DNA of 64,000 bases from Henriciella sp. (GCF_029936995.1 NZ_JAPYRE010000005.1:124001-188000); one strand, 5' to 3'. Positions 43,118 to 53,817 are shown, counted from the first letter of the stretch. Notes: a model not told the origin generated them from the letters alone. A program made the numbers and translations.

Positions 43118-44197
43118 ATGAGTGACCAGCGTTTACATACCGGCCTGTTGCAGAGCCTGGACGACCGTTCGCGCGCGATTTTCCGCGAGATCGTCGAGAC
43201 CTATCTGGAAACCGGCGAACCCGTCGGCTCGCGCACATTGTCCAAGAGCGGCATCAGCCTGTCACCAGCCTCGATCCGGAATGTCATGTCGGACCTGACA
43301 GAACTTGGTCTGCTCGATAGCCCGCACGTTTCGGCGGGCCGGATGCCGACACATATCGGGCTGCGCCTGTTCGTCGACGGTTTCCTCGAGATCGGTGAGC
43401 CTTCCGGGGATGACCGGGCCGAGATCGAGGAACGGCTGCGCTCTGGCAACCGTGACATGAAGGGCCTGCTGAAAGAGGCTTCCTCCATCCTGTCCGGACT
43501 TGCGGGCGGGGCAGGGCTTGTGAGTTCTCCAACGCGTGAGCGGCCTGTGCGCCATGTCGAGTTCGTGCCACTGGCGACGGGCGAGGCGCTCTGCATCCTC
43601 GTGGACGAGATGGGCGACGTGGAAAACCGGCTGGTGAAGATACCGGCCGGGCTGCCGGCAACAACGCTGATGGAAGCGGGCAACTATCTCGCCGCCCGCA
43701 TGAAGGGGAAGACACTGCGTGAGGCGGCACAGGCCATTGGCGAGGAAATCGCCGAACGGCGCGCCCAGCTGGACCAGGCTGCGACAAGCCTTGTCGAGCA
43801 GGGGCTGGCCGAATGGGCCGGCGAAGTGCCCGGCGAGGAGCGCGCCCTGATCGTGCATGGCCGGGCGAATCTGCTGAATGACCCGGCAGCGGCTGAGAAC
43901 ATGGAACAGGTGCGCCAGCTGTTTGACATTCTGGAGCGCCAGCAGGGGCTTCTGGATGTGCTGGACTCCACCCGTGAGGCAGAAGGCGTGCGGCTTTTCA
44001 TCGGTTCTGAAAACAGGCTTTTTCCGTTATCCGGTTCAAGCCTGATTGTGGCACCCTATATGAACGCCACGAGACAGGTAATCGGCGCACTCGGTGTGAT
44101 CGGCCCGACCCGTCTGAACTATGCGCGTGTGATCCCGATGGTGGATTACACGGCGCGTATTGTCGGGCAGATCCTCGGCGAACGCCAGAAAACGTGA
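43118..44197 (+). CDS. hrcA: heat-inducible transcription repressor HrcA
   Basis: A 359-residue repressor of groESL through CIRCE operators. The N-terminal winged helix (RSRAIFREIVETYLETGEPVG, ASIRNVMSDLTELGLLDSPH, VSAGRMPTHIGLRLFVD) is complete. The C-terminal part (LIVAPYMNATRQVIGALGVIGPTRLNYARVIPMVDY) is the HrcA dimerisation/GroEL-responsive domain. AGGGA lies nine bases before ATG 43118. grpE follows after 15 bases. I found no CIRCE element in the window, so any target is elsewhere. Confidence 0.97.
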   Translation: MSDQRLHTGLLQSLDDRSRAIFREIVETYLETGEPVGSRTLSKSGISLSPASIRNVMSDLTELGLLDSPHVSAGRMPTHIGLRLFVDGFLEIGEPSGDDRAEIEERLRSGNRDMKGLLKEASSILSGLAGGAGLVSSPTRERPVRHVEFVPLATGEALCILVDEMGDVENRLVKIPAGLPATTLMEAGNYLAARMKGKTLREAAQAIGEEIAERRAQLDQAATSLVEQGLAEWAGEVPGEERALIVHGRANLLNDPAAAENMEQVRQLFDILERQQGLLDVLDSTREAEGVRLFIGSENRLFPLSGSSLIVAPYMNATRQVIGALGVIGPTRLNYARVIPMVDYTARIVGQILGERQKT

Positions 44198-44212
44198 GAG
44201 TAGACAAGAGTT

Positions 44213-44812
44213 ATGAACGAAGACCAGAAGAGACCTGAAGAGGCTGTCGAGACGGAAACCCTGGACGCAGGCAGCGAAGAGTCCGAAGCGCTGGAAGAGG
44301 CGGCCGTCGCGGACAATCAGGATGTGGACCCGGAAACCCGGATTGCCGAACTCGAAGGCGAGGTAACAGCCCTGAAGGATCAGGTGCTGCGCGCTCATGC
44401 GGAAATGGAAAACATCCGCAAGCGCTCTGCCAAGGAAGTGGCCGATGCACGCGTCTATGCGGTCGAGAAGTTCTCCAAGGACCTGCTCAGCGTATCCGAC
44501 AACCTGCTGCGCGCGCTCAGTGCCCTGCCGGATGAGGAGCGCTCTGCACTGACCGAAGCCGGGCAGAACCTGCTGGGCGGTATCGAGATGACGCAGAAGG
44601 AGCTGCACAGTGTGCTGGCAAGACACGGTGTCACCGTGATCGATGCCGAGCCGGGCGCGAGCTTCGACCCGAACATGCATCAGGCTGTCAGCCAGATTCC
44701 GTCCGATCAGCCGTCCGGCAAGATCGCGGAAACCTTCCAGTCAGGCTGGAAAATCGGCGACCGCGTCCTGCGCGCAGCGATGGTGGCGGTGAGCTCGGGG
44801 CCGGCGAACTAG
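44213..44812 (+). CDS. grpE: nucleotide exchange factor GrpE
   Basis: Releases ADP from DnaK. The 199-residue protein has an acidic N-terminal tail, a long coiled coil (RIAELEGEVTALKDQVLRAHAEMENIRKR region, about 42-70) and a C-terminal beta domain ending DRVLRAAMVAVSSG. It lies 15 bases after hrcA and is certainly co-transcribed with it. dnaK is about 2.8 kb away rather than adjacent, with four minus-strand or unrelated elements in between. Confidence 0.97.
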   Translation: MNEDQKRPEEAVETETLDAGSEESEALEEAAVADNQDVDPETRIAELEGEVTALKDQVLRAHAEMENIRKRSAKEVADARVYAVEKFSKDLLSVSDNLLRALSALPDEERSALTEAGQNLLGGIEMTQKELHSVLARHGVTVIDAEPGASFDPNMHQAVSQIPSDQPSGKIAETFQSGWKIGDRVLRAAMVAVSSGPAN

Positions 44813-44843
44813 AGACATATTGTGAGGCGCGAGAGGCGGGCAG

Positions 44844-45770
44844 CTATTCTTCTGCCGCCTCGACGCTCCACGCCGTGACGGTCCCCGGCAGCCAGTTAGG
44901 GACGATGACGGTGCCGTCGATAATGGTGAGGTCGTTCTGGAGGATACCTTCTTCCTGCGTGTTCAGGAGTTCGTGTGTCTCGCCATCCTCGCTGACGAAC
45001 CAGACCTGTCCCGGCCAGGCGGACACGAGGTAGCCGCCGTCTGTGAGGCCGATGCCGTCGGCGTTTTCCATGCCGGTGGCAATCTCGCTGAATTCCTGGG
45101 CTTCGGTCACTTCATAGAGCGTGCCCGAACTCATCGTGGCGACCAGAAGCCGGTCACCATCGCCGAGCAGGCCGTTCACGCCCTTGAGGCGGTCATCCTC
45201 CAGCCACACGCTGGCTTCATCTCCATTGATCTGCCAGATGCGCCCGCCGGAACTGTCGGACACCAGGACACTGGCATTCCAGGTCGTCATGTCGTTGAGG
45301 CCCTGCGCGCCGTCTATTTCCATGGTGTTGAGCAGGGTCCCGTCGGCGGGATCGACCATGTGAACCCGGTCAATGTCTGCGACGTAGAGAATGCTGCGGT
45401 CGACGACCATGCCCTTTGGGGCGTCCATGCCTGTGGCGAATTCAGCCGCGAGGACGTCGCCATCTGGTGAGACCTTGGAGATCCAGCCGGAGCCATCCTT
45501 CTCGCTTCCGTCGCCACCGACATTGGAAATGAAATATGCCCCGTCCGGTGCGGCAGCGACGCCTTCGGGCGCATTGAAACCGCTGGCTTTCCATTTCTCG
45601 GTGAGGCTCACAGGGGGAGGAGCTGTCTCTTCGGAGGCTTGTTCCTGAGCCTGCGCGTCTGTGTCCGTTGTGACTGTTCCGGCTTCTGTATCACCTGCTT
45701 CCGGTTCGTTAGCTGGCGTGCAGGCGGCGAGCAGCGTGCCCGCCAGAAGGCTTGTGAGGGTCAGTCTCAT
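44844..45770 (-). CDS. SMP-30/gluconolactonase-like lipoprotein (beta propeller)
   Basis: A 308-residue protein with lipobox LLAAC after a signal peptide, then an acidic, Thr/Ala/Glu-rich linker (about 25-55). The rest is a beta-propeller with repeats such as FNAPEGVAAAPDGAYFISN, MDAPKGMVVDRSILYVADI and ENADGIGLTDGGYLVSA. These resemble the SMP-30/gluconolaconase and strictosidine-synthase-like propellers, which bind a divalent metal and hydrolyse lactones or similar. AGGAG before ATG 45768-45770 is clear. The substrate is unknown. It is convergent with grpE. Confidence 0.78.
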   Translation of the reverse strand: MRLTLTSLLAGTLLAACTPANEPEAGDTEAGTVTTDTDAQAQEQASEETAPPPVSLTEKWKASGFNAPEGVAAAPDGAYFISNVGGDGSEKDGSGWISKVSPDGDVLAAEFATGMDAPKGMVVDRSILYVADIDRVHMVDPADGTLLNTMEIDGAQGLNDMTTWNASVLVSDSSGGRIWQINGDEASVWLEDDRLKGVNGLLGDGDRLLVATMSSGTLYEVTEAQEFSEIATGMENADGIGLTDGGYLVSAWPGQVWFVSEDGETHELLNTQEEGILQNDLTIIDGTVIVPNWLPGTVTAWSVEAAEE

Positions 45771-45837
45771 CGGTGTGCTCCTGAAAATGGCTTCACACCG
45801 ATCTGACCACACGCCTTACTGGCGGGCAAGCCGGAAG

Positions 45838-46929
45838 CTATTCGACCTGGGCTTTCCGGTCGGCCTGCTGACGTTCCAGCATCCAGCCGGGATACTCCGG
45901 TTTCAGGGCAGAGACCTCGTCCAGGCTGGCGAGTTCTTCTGCGGTAAACTCGATATCGATAGCACCGAGATTGTCCTTCAGCTGGTCAAGCGTGCGCGCG
46001 CCGATAATGACGCTGGTCACATGCGGACGCGACAGGAGCCAGCCAAGCGCAACCTGCGGGACAGTCGCCTTCTTTGCCTTTGCGATGTCGCGCATGACAT
46101 CGATGATGTCGAAGCCCTGTTCCTTGTCGATGGGCGGAAAGTCGAAGACGGTACGGCGCGCATCGTTCGGCCCGTCGCTGTCACGGGTGAACTTGCCTGA
46201 CAGGAAGCCACCTGCAAGCGGGCTCCAGGGCAGGATGGCGAGATCCTGGTCCTCGGCCAGTGGAACGACCTCGCGTTCGAGCTCCCGGCCTGCGATGGAG
46301 TAGTACATCTGCGCACTCTCAAAGCGGTGAAGGCCCTTCTCGCGGGCATAGGCAACCGCTTTCATGGTGAGCCAGGCTGGCATGTTGCACAGGCCGACAT
46401 AGCGCACCTTGTTATGGCGGATGAGCAGGTCGAGCGCTTCGACGGTTTCCTCGATCGGTGTCAGCGGATCAGTGCCGTGGACCTGGTAGAGGTCGATATA
46501 GTCCATGCCGAGCCGGTCGAGGCTTTTCTCGACGCCGTCCATAATATGCTTGCGCGACAGGCCGGAAATGTTGACGGCCTGATTTTCACGGCGCTCTGCC
46601 TCGGCCTTGACCTTGTCTGAAGCGTCTTCGCTGACAGCCATGGAGACACGTCCGAAAACCTTGGTGGCCACGACGATTTCATCCCGTGGGAGATTATTGT
46701 TGCGGATGGCCTCGCCGAGCATCTTCTCGGAGATGCCGGCGGAATAGACATCGGCGGTGTCGAAGAAGTTGATCCCCGCATTAAAGGCGGTGCGGACCAG
46801 TTCGTCAGCGTCTTCCTGCTGTTGCTTGCCGATGTATTTCCAGAAGCCGGTCTGGCCGCCGAAGGTCATCGTTCCGAGACAGAGTTTCGAGACGACGAGA
46901 CCCGTGCGGCCGAGTTTCGTGTATTTCAT
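45838..46929 (-). CDS. aldo/keto reductase
   Basis: A 363-residue NADPH-dependent oxidoreductase with TIM-barrel motifs: KLGRTGLVVSKLCLGTMTFG, INFFDTADVYSAG (catalytic Asp, Tyr), VVATKVFGRV (Lys) and YIDLYQVHGTDPLTP (His). The C-terminal VTSVIIGARTLDQLKDNL binds the cofactor phosphate. This is the AKR11/AKR-like family of general oxidoreductases; a specific substrate is not readable. It lies 67 bases upstream of the SMP-30-like gene on the same strand, which could make an operon of sugar- or lactone-related enzymes; that is speculative. Confidence 0.9.
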   Translation of the reverse strand: MKYTKLGRTGLVVSKLCLGTMTFGGQTGFWKYIGKQQQEDADELVRTAFNAGINFFDTADVYSAGISEKMLGEAIRNNNLPRDEIVVATKVFGRVSMAVSEDASDKVKAEAERRENQAVNISGLSRKHIMDGVEKSLDRLGMDYIDLYQVHGTDPLTPIEETVEALDLLIRHNKVRYVGLCNMPAWLTMKAVAYAREKGLHRFESAQMYYSIAGRELEREVVPLAEDQDLAILPWSPLAGGFLSGKFTRDSDGPNDARRTVFDFPPIDKEQGFDIIDVMRDIAKAKKATVPQVALGWLLSRPHVTSVIIGARTLDQLKDNLGAIDIEFTAEELASLDEVSALKPEYPGWMLERQQADRKAQVE

Positions 46930-47009
46930 TGGAATTGTCCTTCCTGCGGTCTTGTCCGGGCCACGGATGTGGGGCGGGGGTGGCGCGAAGGCGAGGGCAT
47001 GAAGAAATT

Positions 47010-47297
47010 TTATGCTGGCAGAGGCGCGCGGCCGACTGTGTGCCTGTCGGCATATTCCTGAATACGGATCAGTGTGTGAGCGCAGCCATGTGCAGAAGCG
47101 ACAGGAGCACTACGGCCGGGAATCCACTTTTCCCACATGCGTTCATGGATCGCGTAGGCGATTGTCTGGAAGACTGGTTCAACAAGGCCAATGCCAAGTG
47201 CAATCCGCCAGCTGCCTGTAAGCCCATAGGCTACGGCGAATGCGACGATCAGGTGCATCAGACTGTAACTGAGTGTTTTCAAAGCGGTACGTGGCAT
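47010..47297 (-). CDS. DUF2061 membrane protein
   Basis: A 95-residue protein with the DUF2061 core: MPRTALKTLSYSLMHLIVAF, AVAYGLTGSWRIALGIGLVE and AIHERMWEKWIPG. It contains two membrane segments. AGAGG before ATG 47295-47297 decides the start. A 20-base perfect palindrome lies 60 bases upstream, so the gene is probably under a dedicated repressor. The function is unknown. It is divergent from dnaK. Confidence 0.8.
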   Translation of the reverse strand: MPRTALKTLSYSLMHLIVAFAVAYGLTGSWRIALGIGLVEPVFQTIAYAIHERMWEKWIPGRSAPVASAHGCAHTLIRIQEYADRHTVGRAPLPA

Positions 47298-47357
47298 CGG
47301 GGCCTCTGGAGACGTTGCCAGCAAAAATTATGGCGAATGAGAATAGTTTTCAAATTG

Positions 47358-47377
47358 ATCGTAACAGGTGTTACGAT
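47358..47377. promoter_or_regulatory. 20-bp palindrome, candidate operator for the DUF2061 gene
   Basis: ATCGTAACA (47358-47366) and TGTTACGAT (47369-47377) are exact 9-base inverted repeats around GG. It lies 60 bases upstream of the DUF2061 start and 120 bases before the dnaK sigma-32-type promoter. The arm length and close spacing suit a TetR- or MarR-type dimer. No regulator gene adjoins it. Confidence 0.55.
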
Positions 47378-47477
47378 AAATGTTGTCTATAGGGGCTGGT
47401 GTGCGTTTGCCGGTTAAGCGGAGTCTGCCAGGCCCACTCAGATGTCACCACGGCGTCACTCAAATGTGAGGATGCCT

Positions 47478-47505
47478 CTTGAGCCTGCGAAAGGCCTTCC
47501 CATAT
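47478..47505 (+). promoter_or_regulatory. sigma-32-type heat-shock promoter of dnaK
   Basis: CTTGAG (47478-47483), 15 bases, then CCCATAT (47499-47505) closely fits the heat-shock sigma factor consensus CTTGAA-N13-15-CCCCATnT. Transcription would start near 47512, giving a leader of about 120 bases before dnaK. Confidence 0.75.
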
Positions 47506-47633
47506 CGCTGCTGAAGACACGCTCGAATGAAACGGGCGCGACATTCACATTCCATAGAGCTGCTGTTCCGGGTGCTGCCCGCCAGACCAGGAAACAAGGA
47601 GCAGCGGCGGCTTAAAGAAGAGAGTGAACTGAA

Positions 47634-49547
<1,914 letters not shown>

Positions 49548-49571
49548 TCGTTTCCGGCATAGCTGAAACAG

Positions 49572-49603
49572 ACGCCCCGCAATCACTTGCGGGGCGTTTT
49601 TTT
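49572..49603 (+). terminator. intrinsic terminator of dnaK
   Basis: ACGCCCCGCAA (49572-49582) pairs with TTGCGGGGCGT (49587-49597) around TCAC and is followed by seven T residues. A textbook terminator 25 bases past the dnaK stop, separating it from mscS. Confidence 0.93.
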
Positions 49604-49652
49604 ATTGGTAGTACCAAGGGCCACGAATAGCTGCCTGTGAGGGGACTGCATC

Positions 49653-50987
49653 ATGGAATTTGTGTCGACGCTCGAAGCCTTCTGGGAACAGGTCGAGACT
49701 GTTTTTACCACAGGCTTCCTGGGCCAGCCGATCGGGCGCGGTGTCATGGCACTGGCGATCCTTGTCGTGGCTTTCCTGCTGCGTGGGCTGGTGGCCAAGG
49801 CGATCGCGGCCACGATCGGAAAGATGGCCGGGCGCACGAAGACAGACTTTGACGACCAGGTCGTTTTCGCGCTGAAGAAGCCGCTTACACTGTTGCCGAT
49901 TGCAGCCGGTGTGTTCTTTGCCGCCCAGGCGCTCGGCGCGTCGGGTGAAGTCGATGTCTTTATCGCCAATCTGACACGCTCGATCGTGATCCTGGCCATT
50001 TTCTGGGGCATGTTCAGGGTCATCGGGCCGCTTCTGGACTTGCTGAAGGGCCTCAAGAGCGTGATGGGGGACACGTTCCTCGACTGGATGAAGCGTATCA
50101 TCAAGGCGATTGTCTTTTTTGTCGGGGGCGCAGCGATCCTGGATGTCTGGGGAGTTCCGGTCCTGCCTTTCCTGGCCTCGCTGTCGCTCCTGTCTGTTGC
50201 CGTCGCGCTTGGCGCACAGGACCTGTTCAAGAACCTGATTGCAGGGATGACGATTATCGGTGAACGCCGGCTGGCCAAGGGCGACTGGATCTTTGTCGAC
50301 AATGTCGTTGAGGGGTTCGTCGAGGATGTCAGCTTCCGCTCGACCACGGTACGCCGTTTCGACAAGGCGCCGGTCTATGTGCCGAACGCGAAACTTGCGG
50401 ACAATCCACTGACCAACTTCTCGCGTATGACGCACCGCCGGATCTACTGGCAGATCGGGCTTGAGTACCGCACGACTTCGGAGCAGCTCACCACGATCCG
50501 CAAGGCGATCGAGGATTATATAACGTCGAATGATGACTTCGCTCCGGCCGCCGAGGTGTCGACACTGGTGCATATCGACGAGTTCTCCGACTCGGCTGTG
50601 ACCATCATGGTCTACTGTTTCACCAAGACGATCACTTGGGGCGAGTGGCTGGCCATCAAGGAACAGCTGGCCTTCTTCGTGAAAAAGACCGTCGAGGCGG
50701 AAGGGGCGAGCTTCGCCTTCCCGAGCCGCTCGCTTTATTTCGAGAAACTGCCGGATGGCTTCGGTCCGGAAGCGTTCAAGCCGCCCCATGATGATGACGA
50801 CGAGGAGTCTGAAGAAGGTGGCGACACGCAGGCTGATGACGTCGAGGAGGAGATTCCCGACAAGCATGTCAGCAGGAGTACCAAGGCTTCAAGGCGCAGC
50901 GGCGCAAAGCACGGTAAGGGACCTCACCCGCATGGCCGTGGTGTAGAAGGCGAAGGCGGTGATGTCGGTGGCGATGAGGGGGAGTAG
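49653..50987 (+). CDS. mechanosensitive ion channel, MscS family
   Basis: A 444-residue channel with about four N-terminal membrane segments. The pore helix LSLLSVAVALGAQDLFKNLIAG (about 180-200, GxxxG-type packing) is followed by the beta domain GDWIFVDNVVEGFVEDVSFRS and VYVPNAKLADNPLTNFSR. That is the MscS signature. After the C-terminal domain (to about 375) there is a 70-residue low-complexity tail: DDDDEESEEGGDTQADDVEEE, then a basic SRSTKASRRSGAKHGKGP, then Gly/Asp. GAGGGG lies about eight bases before ATG 49653. It is convergent with ctrA and probably releases solutes on hypo-osmotic shock. Confidence 0.92.
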   Translation: MEFVSTLEAFWEQVETVFTTGFLGQPIGRGVMALAILVVAFLLRGLVAKAIAATIGKMAGRTKTDFDDQVVFALKKPLTLLPIAAGVFFAAQALGASGEVDVFIANLTRSIVILAIFWGMFRVIGPLLDLLKGLKSVMGDTFLDWMKRIIKAIVFFVGGAAILDVWGVPVLPFLASLSLLSVAVALGAQDLFKNLIAGMTIIGERRLAKGDWIFVDNVVEGFVEDVSFRSTTVRRFDKAPVYVPNAKLADNPLTNFSRMTHRRIYWQIGLEYRTTSEQLTTIRKAIEDYITSNDDFAPAAEVSTLVHIDEFSDSAVTIMVYCFTKTITWGEWLAIKEQLAFFVKKTVEAEGASFAFPSRSLYFEKLPDGFGPEAFKPPHDDDDEESEEGGDTQADDVEEEIPDKHVSRSTKASRRSGAKHGKGPHPHGRGVEGEGGDVGGDEGE

Positions 50988-51052
50988 CGTCCGCGTGTAT
51001 GAGGGGGCGCCTGACTGCCGGACAGCGGCAGGACATGCAGCCCAAAAGAAAA

Positions 51053-51072
51053 CCCCGGTACATGGACCGGGG
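51053..51072 (-). terminator. intrinsic terminator of ctrA
   Basis: CCCCGGT (51053-51059) pairs with ACCGGGG (51066-51072) around ACATGG. On the minus strand a T-rich tail (TTTTCTTTT) follows, 30 bases beyond the ctrA stop. Confidence 0.75.
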
Positions 51073-51104
51073 CTTCCTGGGTGTTCTGATGTCGAGAAGA
51101 GGGA

Positions 51105-51830
51105 TCAGGCCGCGACGAGCGCCTCGTCCTTGTTCTTCTTCGGGTCACGCAGGACATAGCCGCGGCCCCAGACTGTCTCGATGTAATGCTCACCCTGCGG
51201 ATTGTCCGCCGTGGCTGTCGCCTTGGCGAGCTTCTTGCGGAGCTTACAGATGAAGACGTCGATGATCTTCAGTTCCGGCTCGTCCATGCCGCCATAAAGG
51301 TGGTTGAGGAACATTTCCTTTGTCAGCGTCGTGCCCTTGCGCAGCGAGAGCAGCTCGAACATCTGGTATTCCTTGCCAGTCAGGTGAACGCGGTCGCCTT
51401 CGACCTCGACCGTCTTGGCATCCAGGTTGACCAGAATGTCGCCGGTGCGGATGACGCTCTCAGCGTGGCCCTTGGACCGGCGAACGATTGCCGTGATCCG
51501 GGCAATCAGCTCGTCCTTGTTAAAGGGCTTGGTTAGGTAATCGTCTGCACCATAACCGAGTGTCTTAACCTTTGCTTCAATATCGGGATTGCCCGACAGG
51601 ATCAGGACCGGCGTATTGATACGGGCCATGCGAAGCTGCTTAAGGACGTCGTAACCGGAAATATCCGGCAGGGAGAGGTCGAGAATGATCAGGTCATACT
51701 CGTAGACCTTGCCCAGATCGACGCCTTCTTCACCGAGATCGGTGGTGTAGATATTGAACCCTGCAGCCTTGAGCATCAGCTCAATACTGCGGGCGACCGA
51801 GTTGTCGTCTTCAACCAGAAGAACTCTCAT
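51105..51830 (-). CDS. ctrA: cell-cycle response regulator CtrA
   Basis: Master OmpR-family regulator of cell cycle and motility genes in alphaproteobacteria. The 241-residue protein has the receiver [20 protein letters not shown] with phospho-acceptor Asp51 ([17 protein letters not shown]), Thr/Ser and Lys at the usual places, and the winged-helix [37 protein letters not shown] and [10 protein letters not shown]. The C-terminus ends in Ala-Ala, as in Caulobacter, where that end is the ClpXP degradation tag. Phosphorylation would be by CckA-ChpT, not in the window. A CtrA-box-like site lies 73-88 bases upstream, consistent with autoregulation. Confidence 0.97.
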   Translation of the reverse strand: MRVLLVEDDNSVARSIELMLKAAGFNIYTTDLGEEGVDLGKVYEYDLIILDLSLPDISGYDVLKQLRMARINTPVLILSGNPDIEAKVKTLGYGADDYLTKPFNKDELIARITAIVRRSKGHAESVIRTGDILVNLDAKTVEVEGDRVHLTGKEYQMFELLSLRKGTTLTKEMFLNHLYGGMDEPELKIIDVFICKLRKKLAKATATADNPQGEHYIETVWGRGYVLRDPKKNKDEALVAA

Positions 51831-51902
51831 GTGTGCGCTCCCGAATCACTCTAGCGACACCGTAGCCGCCCCATTAACCAATGTGAATCTACGAACCGTT
51901 CG

Positions 51903-51918
51903 TTACCAAGACTTTAAC
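51903..51918. promoter_or_regulatory. CtrA-box-like site upstream of ctrA
   Basis: TTAC-N7-TTAAC (51903-51906, 51914-51918) differs from the CtrA consensus TTAA-N7-TTAAC by one base. It sits 73-88 bases upstream of ctrA and 36 bases past the flhG stop, as expected for autoregulation of ctrA. Confidence 0.6.
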
Positions 51919-51953
51919 GTGGATAACTCAGCGGCTATTTTTGTTCATACCTC

Positions 51954-52805
51954 TTAATAATGTAGCTCCTCGCCGCGCCGGCGCGTGATAAGCGTCTGTG
52001 CGATGGCGATGGCATCCTTGACCGGCTGGGCCGAGGCATCTGTCGAAATCAGCGTGCGCTGGCTGCGAATGGCTTCGCGCACCTTTTCGTCCCGCATAAC
52101 GATACCCGCCAGCGGAGGCCGGAAACCGAGGAACTTCTTGCAGGCCATGGAAATGGCTTCATAGGTCTGCTGGCCGGTTGCGCGGGTCTGGGCCTGGTTG
52201 ATGATGATGCCCTGTTCGACTTCAGGCGCATAACCGCGCAGCACCTTGATGAAGGCGTAGCCATCGGTCATCGAAGACGGGTCATCGGTAATCACCATCA
52301 GGGCCTTGTCAGAAGCGCGAGCCAGTCTCATGCAGTTCGACTCGATTCCGGCACCGAGGTCCAGGACGACCTTGTCGTACTGGAGCGCAAGCGCGGAGAG
52401 GCCGGCTGCAAGGCGGGAGACCTCTTCCGTCGAGAGTTCTGCCAGTGCGCCTGAGCCGGAGCGGCCCGGCAGGACATCGAAACCACCCTGGCTGGCACCG
52501 CCATCGACATTGATGACGGCATCTTCAAGCTCGATCCAGCCTGCGATGACGGCCGCGAGGTCCGTCTCCGGCGCGATACCCAGCTGGACATCGACATTGG
52601 CGAGGCCAAGGTCGCCATCGACCAGCAACGTGCGTTGGCCTGCCTGCGCAAAGGCGCTGGCAAGCGTGATGGACATAAAGGTTTTACCGACCCCGCCCTT
52701 TCCGGACGCGACCGAGATGACCTGACCTGGTTCCACGCGCCGCCTTGGGGCCTTGCCCTGCGACCTGCGTGGCCGGTCAATGGATTTTGGGAGCATGAAG
52801 CTCAT
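51954..52805 (-). CDS. flhG: FlhG/MinD-like ATPase controlling flagellar number
   Basis: A 283-residue ParA/MinD-family ATPase. The deviant Walker A motif SGKGGVGKT (about 34-42) is intact, as are LLVDGDLGLANVDVQLG and VVLDLGAGIESN, and the end (ITRRRGEELHY) is basic/amphipathic, suitable for membrane contact. In polar-flagellated bacteria FlhG limits flagellar number and counteracts FlhF. ATG 52803-52805 has AAGGAG nine bases upstream inside the flhF end; the two genes are separated by one base. It ends 123 bases before ctrA. Confidence 0.88.
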   Translation of the reverse strand: MSFMLPKSIDRPRRSQGKAPRRRVEPGQVISVASGKGGVGKTFMSITLASAFAQAGQRTLLVDGDLGLANVDVQLGIAPETDLAAVIAGWIELEDAVINVDGGASQGGFDVLPGRSGSGALAELSTEEVSRLAAGLSALALQYDKVVLDLGAGIESNCMRLARASDKALMVITDDPSSMTDGYAFIKVLRGYAPEVEQGIIINQAQTRATGQQTYEAISMACKKFLGFRPPLAGIVMRDEKVREAIRSQRTLISTDASAQPVKDAIAIAQTLITRRRGEELHY

Positions 52806-52806
52806 C

Positions 52807-53817
52807 TCATGCAGCTCCTTTCAGCGCGACATCAGCTGGAGATTCTTCCAGCAGGATCCGAGATAGCCGTCCCGGAGCGGCCGGAATAAGTCCGCCTCCG
52901 ATAAACGGCGTGATGGCAAGATGCGAGAAGGCGAGACCAGCGCCTGACAGGGCCGCAACGACACCACCGCGGCGGCGTGTTACATCGAGTTTGGTTACGA
53001 TGGCCCGGCGCACGCCGACCTCGGCGAAGGCCCGGGCTGCTTCAGCCTGGTCTTCTGGGTGGCCTTCTGCCGACATGATGAGGACCGGTTCAGCGTCTAT
53101 GGCGTTGATCAGGTCCCCGAGGCTGGCCATGTCCTCCTCGTCATAGGGGACGATGGCCGGAAGATCGATAACACAGCGATGGCCGCCCCGGCGGGCATCA
53201 CGTAGCATGTTGAACAGGTCGTCTGGCGTTCTCGCCGTACGGACCTGACGTTGTTCGAGTTCGAGGTAGGCCGCCAGCTGCGCACCACCTGCTGTGGCAT
53301 CGAGATCAGCGGCGACTGGAAGTATCTGGGTTTTGGCAACCGCGGCGCGGCGCGTCATCTTGGCAGCTGTTGCTGTACGGCCATGACCGGGCGGGCCGAC
53401 AAGAAGAATGTCATGAGCGGGCAGGGGCGCGATCGGATCGCACGTGATCAGCGCGTCGAGGCCGGACGCCATGATTTCTGCCGGATCCTGCGTGCGCGCA
53501 CTGGCGGGCATACCCGCGTCAGCAACACGTTCGGCAAACCTTTGCGGTGCGCCATGCCAGGTCAGTGCATCGCGCACACGATTGCGCAACGGGTTGTCCT
53601 GAGGGCGTCCGGGGGCGGGCTGTCTGTTGTTAATACGGCTGAGGAAGCGTGGCTCGCTCGGAACCATGCCGCCTCCCAGCTTGTCAGTTGCCGCACGAAC
53701 TTCAACACCACCCGGGACTTCCCGCTCAGACAGGATGATGGCGTCGTCCCCCATCTCCGCGAAGATCATGGACTTGGCGGCCTCGAACGTCTCGGCTGCG
53801 AACATTTTCATGCGCAT
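52807..53817 (-). CDS. flhF: FlhF-like SRP-GTPase with degenerate nucleotide site
   Basis: A 336-residue relative of the flagellar placement GTPase FlhF. The N-terminus (MRMKMFAAETFEAAKSMIFA, then MGDDAIILSEREVPGGVEV) is the clear FlhF B-domain start. In the NG domain the P-loop is GPPGHGRTATAAK (141-153), with Arg147 in place of the essential Lys. The G3 motif is IDLPAIVPYD instead of DTAGR. G4 TKLD (275-278) and the GGG closing motif remain. It may bind nucleotide weakly or not at all. ATG at 53815-53817 has GGAG nine bases upstream. It precedes flhG by one base. Confidence 0.8.
   Translation of the reverse strand: MRMKMFAAETFEAAKSMIFAEMGDDAIILSEREVPGGVEVRAATDKLGGGMVPSEPRFLSRINNRQPAPGRPQDNPLRNRVRDALTWHGAPQRFAERVADAGMPASARTQDPAEIMASGLDALITCDPIAPLPAHDILLVGPPGHGRTATAAKMTRRAAVAKTQILPVAADLDATAGGAQLAAYLELEQRQVRTARTPDDLFNMLRDARRGGHRCVIDLPAIVPYDEEDMASLGDLINAIDAEPVLIMSAEGHPEDQAEAARAFAEVGVRRAIVTKLDVTRRRGGVVAALSGAGLAFSHLAITPFIGGGLIPAAPGRLSRILLEESPADVALKGAA

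Noticed and set aside
49605-49617. TTGGTA-G-TACCAA palindrome after the dnaK terminator
   Set aside because: Arms of only six bases with a one-base spacer; not convincing as an operator without further copies.
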